Under the pieces are notes generated by a model that was not told the DNA's origin, did not search any database, and was given only the letters and a program-made list of their open reading frames with translations. Shown here in pieces: positions 1-5,321 of a stretch of 5,321 nt of DNA (positions within the stretch are counted from its first letter, which is position 1; the number at the start of each line of letters is the position of its first letter). Position numbers and translations under genes: made by a program. The stretch comes from Bacteroidota bacterium (GTDB taxonomy: Bacteria > Bacteroidota > Ignavibacteria > Kapaibacteriales > UBA2268), in assembly GCA_027371665.1 (NCBI GenBank), contig DAHXMP010000303.1:1-5321 (forward strand), given 5' to 3'.

Positions 1-3000
1 TTAAAAATGCCGAAAAATATTATATTGAATATATTAATATAACTCAGAAAATTTTAAAAAAGGAGAATCCGGACTACTCTATAAGGATAGGTAACTTCGC
101 AACTTTTTATTCTGAATTTGGTGATTATCAAAAAGCAGACAGTTTGTATCAAATTTCATTAAAGTTGAAAGAAAAGTATGAGAAAGATACAAATGACTAT
201 TTGATTACACTGAATAATCTGGCAAGCACAAAAATGAAAATGGGAGAATATGAAAAAGCCGAGAATCTGCTTTTGTACAGCGACAGCCTATATAAAAAAA
301 TAAAAAATCTGGATGAAACACAATTATACATGGTTTTGGGAAATCTTTATCTTTTGTGGCAAAAATACCCGAAATCAGAAGTATATTTAAAAAAGGCAAT
401 TGATGTATCTAAACTAATTGGTGGTGAGAAATCTATTGAATATATACGTGCTTTGAATAGTTTAGGTTTATTATATTGCAAAATGCAGCACTATAAAGAA
501 TCTGAATTTTATTTAACTAAATCTATCGAACTACTAAAGAAAAATTTTGGTGAAGAATTAAGTGATTATAATGTGTATCTGGCAAATTTAGCTGATTTAT
601 ATTCGGATATTGACAGAAATAATGAAGCCGAAAAATTATATAAATCGGCATTGGATTTAGAAATAAAAAGATATGGAGAAGATAATCCAATTCTGAATAC
701 TACTATGAATAATTTAGCCATTCTTTATTTTATTATGGATAAATATGAGGAAGCGGAAAAGCTTTATAAAAAAACAATTGATATAATTGAAAAATCTTTA
801 GGTAAAAATCACCCTGATTATTATTTGACCATTAGTAACTTAGGTGTTTTATACGAAGATATCGGGAAATATAGTGAATCAGAATCACTATTAAAAGACG
901 AGTTAGATTTTAATAAAAATTTCTTTGGGATTGAAAGCCGCCAATATGCAACTTCATTAAGAACTCTATCCGGCTTATACTCTGAGATGGGTAGAACTGA
1001 CTCGGTTGAAAATAATTTGAAAACTGCATTAAATATTATCTTGAGAATTGAAGGTGAAAATAATTATGACTATGCAAATATTCTAAACAAACTCGCTATT
1101 TTCTATGAGGACAGGGGGGATTTTATTAAAGCTGAGGAATTCTTTAAAAAAACAATAAGGATATATAAAAATATCTATGGTGATTCCAGCATAACTTATG
1201 CTGTTTCAATAAGCAATTTATCTATATTGTATGATTATATGGGCAGGTATGAAGAGTCGGAAAAACTCAGATTGCAGGCAATGGCTATAGATAAAAAAAT
1301 ATATGGGGAACACCATTCGGAATATGCAACAGATTTGAATAATTTATCTTGTTTGTACAGTAACTACCATAAAGGAGATTCAGCATTAATACTAATCAAT
1401 GAAGCATTAAAAATATATAAAGATGTTTATGGTGAAGAAAACATTAGATATTTGAATGCATTAAATACCTTAGGATGTATATTATCTGATTTTGAAAGGT
1501 ATGATGAATCTGAAAAAACGCATAAACAAGCATTAGAGCTACGTAGGAAAAAACTTGGCGAAGAACACATAGACGTTGCATATAGTCTGAACAACCTTGC
1601 AGTTGCTCTTATAGCACAGGGTAAATACAAGGAAGCAATTGATAATCTTATCATATCAAAAAAAATCATTGATAAGACTTATGGCGATAAATGTGTGATT
1701 TCAATTAAGTCTTCTCAACTATTGGCAAAATCAAACAGGTTTCTTGGTAATGAAAAAGAAGCGGAAAAATTTTACAATGAAGTTTTATACAAAAATTTTC
1801 AGCAAGCATATAACTATTTCCCGTATCTGAATGAAAAAGCGAGAGAGCAATTTTGGACAAATTCCCAAAATTTTTTTGACAACTACTTTTCATTTGTAAC
1901 CGATTATTATGAAAGATTTCCTGAGCTTACCGGTTCAATGTATGACAACTGTCTTATATCAAAGGGCCTTATTTTGAACACCGTAAAAAATCAATATATA
2001 GTATCAAGGGCATCCGATAAAGCAAAAATCGCCCGTTCCAAATATGCTCATTATGTCAGCAATCCTAATCAGGCAAAAGAATTGGGAATAAACCTCGATT
2101 CACTATTGTCCGAGGCAGAACAGGCTGAATCAGAGTTTTCAGGTAAGCAGACAAATGTAAAAATTATTGATACTGTTCGTTATACATGGAAGGACATTCA
2201 AAAAAAATTGAAATCAGATGAAGCAGCAATTGAAATAATACGGTTTCAATATTATGACAATAAAAAAGCTGTCAAAACCTGCTATGCTGCTTTAATCTTA
2301 AAACCAGGGAGCGCTAATCCCTCTGACAATTTACCGGATGTCAGCATGATAGTCCTCGATAATGGCAATGAGTTAGAAGATAAATATATTAAGGAATATT
2401 CAACAATCGGCAGGTCTCTTGCAAAAGACAGCATCAATCCGGCTTTAGCATATGAACTTGGAAATATCTACACACAGTTCTGGGAAAAAATAAATAATAA
2501 ACTTACTGGAATCAGAAAAATTTATATATCCCCCGACGGAGTTTATAATCAATTAAATCTAAATACATTATACAATCCACATTCTGGTAAATATTTAATT
2601 GATGAGCTTGAAATAGATTTAGTCCCCAGCACAAGAGATTTAGCCGCCAGGGCAGAAGGAAGCGGCACTTCAAGTGATTTGTCCAATAAGATTAAAACGG
2701 CTGAGCTTTTTGGTGACCCTAAATACTATCTCGACAGCATTGAAAGAGCTCAGATTTTATTGAAATACAGGCAGTCAAATTCTTTGGATTTACAATCATC
2801 GGGAAGAGGGATGTCAATAAATGATAGTAATGATAAAAAAACTGAACATTCTGTTATTCCCGAATTACCGGGAACAAAAATTGAAATCGAAAAGATAGCA
2901 GATATCCTTGGGAATAACGACTGGAAAATAAATAAATATTTAAGAGCTGACGCCGTTGAAGAAGCAATCAAAAATATTCAGAGCCCATACCTTCTCCATA

Positions 3001-3521
3001 TCGCCACACATGGAACATTTCAACAAGATAATGAAACTGACAGTCAATCCTCATTTGGTATGGATACTCGCCAGTTTAAAGGAAATCCACTTTTTCGCTC
3101 GATGCTTTTACTGGCTGGTGCCGAAAATACGATTGAAAATAGCGAACAGCCCAGCTTCAATCTATCATCACAAACTGATTATGAAGATGGTATTCTTTCC
3201 GCATTTGAGGTTGTTAATTTAAATCTTGATAACACTGAATTAGTTGTTTTGTCGGCATGTGAAACCGGATTGGGAGAAATAAAGAACGGTGAAGGAGTTT
3301 ACGGCCTTCAGCGTGCATTTTTTGTTGCCGGTGCCAAATCCCTAATCATGAGCCTTTGGAATGTCAGCGATGAAGCTACCCAAAAGCTTATGACAAAATT
3401 TTATGAGTATTGGGTATCAGGTAAAACTAAGCGTCAGGCATTTCGTGAAGCCCAGCTTGACCTGAGACATGAATACCCGGGTTATTACTATTGGGGTGCG
3501 TTTGTATTAGTTGGAGAGTGA
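1..3521 (+). CDS. TPR-repeat protein with C-terminal CHAT (caspase-like) protease domain, 5'-partial
   Basis: The frame is open from base 3 to the TGA at 3519-3521, giving 1172 visible codons. The gene is cut by the left edge: the codons before the TTG at 144 already encode TPR sequence (for example NPDYSIRIGNFATFYSEFGDY), so that TTG is internal. Counting from base 3, residues about 1-600 are TPRs with a period near 42. Residues about 600-835 are a helical linker containing YLNEKAREQFW and NCLISKGLILN, as is usual between TPRs and CHAT. From about 837 (IRKIYISPDGVYNQLNL) to the end is a CHAT domain, with LPGTKIEIEKIADILG near 955, the HIATHGTF histidine (codon 3009-3011) and the LSACETGLGE cysteine (codon 3258-3260). 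It ends with SLWNVSDEATQKLM and YYWGAFVLVGE. CHAT domains are caspase/separase-like cysteine proteases, and TPRs typically bind partners or sense a trigger. The intact His/Cys pair suggests activity. Substrate, activator and localisation are unknown, because any signal peptide would lie outside the window. The family assignment is firm; the biological role is not. Confidence 0.95.
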   Translation, partial: KNAEKYYIEYINITQKILKKENPDYSIRIGNFATFYSEFGDYQKADSLYQISLKLKEKYEKDTNDYLITLNNLASTKMKMGEYEKAENLLLYSDSLYKKIKNLDETQLYMVLGNLYLLWQKYPKSEVYLKKAIDVSKLIGGEKSIEYIRALNSLGLLYCKMQHYKESEFYLTKSIELLKKNFGEELSDYNVYLANLADLYSDIDRNNEAEKLYKSALDLEIKRYGEDNPILNTTMNNLAILYFIMDKYEEAEKLYKKTIDIIEKSLGKNHPDYYLTISNLGVLYEDIGKYSESESLLKDELDFNKNFFGIESRQYATSLRTLSGLYSEMGRTDSVENNLKTALNIILRIEGENNYDYANILNKLAIFYEDRGDFIKAEEFFKKTIRIYKNIYGDSSITYAVSISNLSILYDYMGRYEESEKLRLQAMAIDKKIYGEHHSEYATDLNNLSCLYSNYHKGDSALILINEALKIYKDVYGEENIRYLNALNTLGCILSDFERYDESEKTHKQALELRRKKLGEEHIDVAYSLNNLAVALIAQGKYKEAIDNLIISKKIIDKTYGDKCVISIKSSQLLAKSNRFLGNEKEAEKFYNEVLYKNFQQAYNYFPYLNEKAREQFWTNSQNFFDNYFSFVTDYYERFPELTGSMYDNCLISKGLILNTVKNQYIVSRASDKAKIARSKYAHYVSNPNQAKELGINLDSLLSEAEQAESEFSGKQTNVKIIDTVRYTWKDIQKKLKSDEAAIEIIRFQYYDNKKAVKTCYAALILKPGSANPSDNLPDVSMIVLDNGNELEDKYIKEYSTIGRSLAKDSINPALAYELGNIYTQFWEKINNKLTGIRKIYISPDGVYNQLNLNTLYNPHSGKYLIDELEIDLVPSTRDLAARAEGSGTSSDLSNKIKTAELFGDPKYYLDSIERAQILLKYRQSNSLDLQSSGRGMSINDSNDKKTEHSVIPELPGTKIEIEKIADILGNNDWKINKYLRADAVEEAIKNIQSPYLLHIATHGTFQQDNETDSQSSFGMDTRQFKGNPLFRSMLLLAGAENTIENSEQPSFNLSSQTDYEDGILSAFEVVNLNLDNTELVVLSACETGLGEIKNGEGVYGLQRAFFVAGAKSLIMSLWNVSDEATQKLMTKFYEYWVSGKTKRQAFREAQLDLRHEYPGYYYWGAFVLVGE
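75..1800 (+). other. TPR array of about 13 full units plus a degenerate last one (42-residue, kinesin-light-chain-like period)
   Basis: Thirteen full units can be laid out from base 75 (YSIRIGNFATFY) to about 1700, followed by a degenerate unit to about 1800. A partial unit precedes base 75. Each follows the pattern Y..xL.NLa.LY...g.Y.eAE.l...al.i....yGe...d. Examples start at YLITLNNLAS (198) and VAYSLNNLAV (1575), about 12 units of roughly 125 bases each in between. The 42-residue spacing is that of the TPR_12/kinesin-light-chain-like subclass, longer than the canonical 34. The units share their framework but differ at most surface positions, so this is an old, diverged array and not a recent tandem duplication. 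It most likely forms a right-handed superhelix for protein binding. The array continues left of the window, so the total repeat number is unknown. Confidence 0.88.
2511..3518 (+). other. CHAT domain with intact His and Cys catalytic motifs
   Basis: The domain opens with IRKIYISPDGVYNQLNL, then DLVPSTRDLA and AELFGDPKYY, all typical of the N-terminal CHAT strands. The LPGT motif (codons 2865-2876) precedes a helix. The catalytic His is the second His of LLHIATHGTF (codon 3009-3011). The nucleophile is the Cys of VVLSACETGLG (codon 3258-3260), 83 residues later. Between them LFRSMLLLAGAEN and EDGILSAFEVVNLNL match the usual CHAT core. The end, from VYGLQRAFFVAGAKSLIMSLW to AFVLVGE, is complete. 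Two polar stretches, at about 2724-2856 and 3021-3090, lengthen the domain. Both catalytic positions are present, so a working protease is the default reading; some family members may act without proteolysis. Confidence 0.93.
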
Positions 3522-3560
3522 ATGATAATTACGAATTATTAATACCGAAATGTGGCTGTA

Positions 3561-3568
3561 TAATTTTG
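3561..3568 (+). promoter_or_regulatory. Possible Bacteroidota-type -7 promoter element (TAATTTTG) upstream of the slipin
   Basis: TAATTTTG fits the TAnnTTTG consensus of the Bacteroidota primary sigma factor and lies 78 bases before the slipin ATG. No TTG-type -33 element is present at the expected distance, and the spacer is so AT-rich that a chance match is plausible. It would allow the slipin to be transcribed independently of the CHAT gene. If the host is not a bacterium of that lineage the match means little. Confidence 0.2.
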
Positions 3569-3637
3569 TAAATTATCTGAATTATATTATTATTGATAAA
3601 TTAATAGTGAATAAAAAATTTCAATCATATTAATAAT

Positions 3638-3641
3638 GAGG
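3638..3641 (+). promoter_or_regulatory. Ribosome binding site (GAGG) of the slipin gene
   Basis: GAGG sits in an otherwise A/T-only context, separated by five T bases from the ATG at 3647. A second ATG two codons later (3653) would be 11 bases away, a poorer spacing, so the motif favours 3647 as the start. Confidence 0.6.
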
Positions 3642-3646
3642 TTTTT

Positions 3647-4417
3647 ATGTCTATGCCGTTTCTTGTAATCGTTATATTTTTAGTATTAATCCTAATCTCT
3701 GCGTTGAAAATACTGCGTGAATACGAGCGTGCCGTCATTTTCCGTCTCGGCAGGCTTGTCGGAGTCAAAGGTCCCGGTTTGATTTTCCTGATCCCGTTCA
3801 TTGATAAAATGGTTCGTATCAGCTTGCGGGTGGTCGCTATGGATGTTCAGCCCCAGGACGTTATTACAAAAGATAATATCTCGATAAAAGTGAATGCAGT
3901 ACTTTATTTCAGGGTTGTCGAAGCGGATAAGGCTGTCGTCAGCGTCGAAAATTATCTGTTCGCAACGAACCAGATTGCCCAGACAACACTTCGAAGCATA
4001 CTGGGACAGTCAGACCTCGACGAATTGCTGTCCGAGAGGGAACGAATTAACAAAAGGCTCCAGGAAATTATTGACGAGCATACTGAGCCCTGGGGCATTA
4101 AGGTTTCATCAGTCGAAGTCAAGCAGATTGACCTGCCAATCGAGATGCAGAGGGCGATGGCAAAGCAGGCTGAAGCCGAGCGTGAAAGACGTTCCAAAAT
4201 CATAAATGCAGACGGTGAATTTCAAGCTTCACAAAAGCTTACTGATGCTGCTAAGATTATCGAGGAACACCCCATAGCTTTTCAGCTTCGTTATTTGCAA
4301 ACTCTGGCAGATATAGCAACGGAAAAGAATTCTACTACCATTTTCCCGATACCGGTCGATTTAATCACACCGTTTATGAAAATAGCGGAGAAGATGGCTG
4401 GCAGCAATAAAGAATAA
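3647..4417 (+). CDS. Slipin (stomatin/prohibitin-like SPFH-domain membrane protein)
   Basis: This complete 256-residue protein has the usual slipin length. Residues 4-20 form one hydrophobic segment. They are followed by the stomatin signature EYERAVIFRLGR (25-36) and a GPG (42-44)/P50 hairpin motif (GPGLIFLIPFIDK), as in stomatins. The SPFH core runs to about residue 165 (VQPQDVITKDNISIKVNAV, TTLRSILGQSDLDELLSER, WGIKVSSVEVKQIDLP). A charged coiled coil follows (AMAKQAEAERERRSKIINADGE, about 170-191). The C-terminal stretch ends in IFPIPVDLITPFM, typical of the family. Slipins oligomerise into cage- or ring-like assemblies at the inner membrane and are linked to membrane microdomain organisation and protein quality control. 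Many are encoded beside an NfeD-type membrane serine protease. None is adjacent here, since the downstream neighbour is a convergent transporter. HflK/HflC are longer and paired, so they are a poor fit. The start at 3647 is supported by the GAGG five bases upstream. Confidence 0.95.
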   Translation: MSMPFLVIVIFLVLILISALKILREYERAVIFRLGRLVGVKGPGLIFLIPFIDKMVRISLRVVAMDVQPQDVITKDNISIKVNAVLYFRVVEADKAVVSVENYLFATNQIAQTTLRSILGQSDLDELLSERERINKRLQEIIDEHTEPWGIKVSSVEVKQIDLPIEMQRAMAKQAEAERERRSKIINADGEFQASQKLTDAAKIIEEHPIAFQLRYLQTLADIATEKNSTTIFPIPVDLITPFMKIAEKMAGSNKE

Positions 4418-4439
4418 ATGATTTGAATGATATGTAACA

Positions 4440-4498
4440 TTGAGCGGAGTCGAAATGTGTTTCTTAAACTATAACAATTAGTCTTCGACTTCGCTCAA
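4440..4498. repeat. Inverted repeat in the convergent intergenic spacer, possible bidirectional terminator or dispersed REP-like element
   Basis: TTGAGCGGAGTCGAA (4440-4454) and TTCGACTTCGCTCAA (4484-4498) are reverse complements at 14 of 15 positions. The exception is a G-T pair, which becomes a G-U wobble in plus-strand RNA. The 29-base loop is AT-rich. The arms are far more GC-rich than the surroundings. The stem lies between the slipin stop (4417) and the MFS stop (4525), where transcription from both sides should end. Neither side has a clear U-tract, so it is not a textbook intrinsic terminator. The arm sequence resembles short intergenic repeats that, from general knowledge, recur in many genomes of this kind. 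The structure is certain; the function is inferred. Confidence 0.7.
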
Positions 4499-4524
4499 AC
4501 TGAAAATTCTTTAGGGATGAAAAA

Positions 4525-5321
4525 TTATCTGATTTCCTTCCTGATCTTAATCAAAAGAGGGATTGATGAAAGCTGAAGAACAAATGATATTACTGCGATA
4601 GTTATTAAAGATATATCATACATCCAGCCCATTAAAGCACTGCCGAGAAACCAGAAAATACCGAAGCTCGCATTGAATAATCCGTAAGCAGAACCTCTCC
4701 TGTCCGGATGTATCATAACCGCTATTGATGCCCTCATAATTGATTCCTGTGCTCCCATTCCGACTCCCCAAAGAAGCATACCGATGATTGCCCCGGAAAC
4801 ATTAGTTAAAAAAATCAATGGTGCAAAAAAAGATGAAATAAAAACTGCTATTATCAAAGACCTTCCCCCAATTCTGTCGAAAAGCCAGCCGAACAACAGT
4901 GCAGCAACCGCATCAATTCCCATCATCACTGCATACATCACTGGAATCAGGTCGTCCGGCATAATCGCTGTTTTTTTAAGATGAAAGGCAATAAGCGAAA
5001 AATCCACGAAACCTGCCGCTACCAAACCTATGGCAATTGTGTAAAGATAAAATTGTTTTGGAAATCCTTTTGTTACAACTTTCTTTGAAACAGGTTCGAG
5101 TTCCTTCGGCCTCGGAAATTGAATTTTAGCAATTATAAGAGTTATTATTGCCAACAAGGCAGGTATCAAAAGCCATGCAAAAGACAACTTATAATCATGT
5201 CTTAAAAACAAAATAAATGCAACAATCAGGGGTCCAAGTATTGCTCCGATTTGGTCCATAGCTTCGTGCAAACCGAAACCCCAGCCTGTTCCGACATTTT
5301 TCGTTGCATGAGAAAGCATTG
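4525..5321 (-). CDS. MFS transporter, C-terminal part (5'-partial)
   Basis: The minus-strand frame is open from the right edge to the TAA at 4525-4527, giving 264 visible residues from the ATG at 5317-5319. That ATG is probably internal. The residues after it (LSHATKNVGTGWGFGLHEAMDQIGAILGPL) read as the loop and helix in the middle of an MFS protein, and a full member has about 390-410 residues with 12 helices. The missing part would be roughly 130-150 residues (helices 1-4). Visible from that Met: TM5 and TM6 (about 24-39 and 46-65), the central cytoplasmic loop (66-89), then TM7-TM12. GWLFDRIGGRS (144-154) is the second-half copy of MFS motif A (GxLxDRxGRR-like). GMGAQESIMRAS and HPDRRGSAYGLFNASFG follow. 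This is a secondary transporter of the inner membrane; no substrate can be read from the sequence. It is transcribed towards the slipin, and its start and promoter are outside the window. Confidence 0.9.
   Translation of the reverse strand, partial: MLSHATKNVGTGWGFGLHEAMDQIGAILGPLIVAFILFLRHDYKLSFAWLLIPALLAIITLIIAKIQFPRPKELEPVSKKVVTKGFPKQFYLYTIAIGLVAAGFVDFSLIAFHLKKTAIMPDDLIPVMYAVMMGIDAVAALLFGWLFDRIGGRSLIIAVFISSFFAPLIFLTNVSGAIIGMLLWGVGMGAQESIMRASIAVMIHPDRRGSAYGLFNASFGIFWFLGSALMGWMYDISLITIAVISFVLQLSSIPLLIKIRKEIR

Noticed and set aside
75..1800. TPR region as a recent DNA-level tandem repeat
   Set aside because: The units share only the TPR framework at protein level; no long identical nucleotide stretches recur between them.
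2956..3222. Plus-strand alternative-frame ORF of 88 codons inside the CHAT domain
   Set aside because: It overlaps the catalytic His region of a strongly conserved domain in another frame and resembles no known protein family.
1..3521. Assignment of the TPR-CHAT protein as Csx29 of a type III-E CRISPR system
   Set aside because: There is no CRISPR array or Cas7-11-like gene in the window, and the regular 42-residue TPR array is that of generic stand-alone TPR-CHAT proteins.
3523..3541. Short A/T hairpin just after the CHAT stop (TGATAATT, ACG loop, AATTATTA) as a terminator
   Set aside because: The stem is almost all A/T with one G-T pair and has no following T-run. In such AT-rich spacer DNA it is likely chance.
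3593..3616. TTGATA as a -35 box for the slipin
   Set aside because: No TATAAT-like hexamer lies 16-18 bases downstream; the nearest candidates are at wrong spacings.
3952..4203. Reverse-strand open frame of 83 codons within the slipin gene
   Set aside because: It lies wholly antisense to a clearly conserved gene, and its translation is low-complexity Ser/Ile-rich with no recognisable domain.

Overview
The window reads as an AT-rich bacterial chromosome segment with three genes. Two of them run off the window edges. Low GC, TPR/CHAT and slipin proteins of this style, and a TTGAGCGRAGTCGAA-type intergenic repeat suggest a member of the Bacteroidota/Ignavibacteriota (FCB) assemblage. This is an inference from sequence style; there is no rRNA or other marker gene here to settle it.

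Layout. (1) From base 1 to 3521 on the plus strand lies the 3' part of a very large gene. It encodes a tetratricopeptide-repeat (TPR) array followed by a C-terminal CHAT domain, a caspase-like cysteine-protease fold, with an intact His/Cys pair. The reading frame is open to the left edge and already encodes TPR sequence there, so the true start is outside the window. (2) A 125-base AT-rich spacer holds a clear ribosome binding site and, less certainly, a promoter element. (3) From 3647 to 4417, plus strand, is a complete 256-residue slipin (stomatin-like SPFH membrane protein). (4) A 107-base spacer between convergent genes contains a 15-bp-stem inverted repeat. (5) From 4525 to the right edge, minus strand, is the C-terminal two thirds of a major facilitator superfamily (MFS) transporter.

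The three genes do not form an obvious pathway. The CHAT gene and the slipin are co-directional but separated by 125 bases, and the slipin has its own ribosome binding site. The MFS gene is convergent. The most notable gene is the TPR-CHAT protein, a probable regulated protease whose target or partner is not visible here. No CRISPR array, cas gene, gasdermin-like gene, transposase or tRNA was seen. I found no convincing undescribed system. The points most worth a second look are the CHAT protein with its variable inserts and internal composition shift, and the intergenic inverted repeat.
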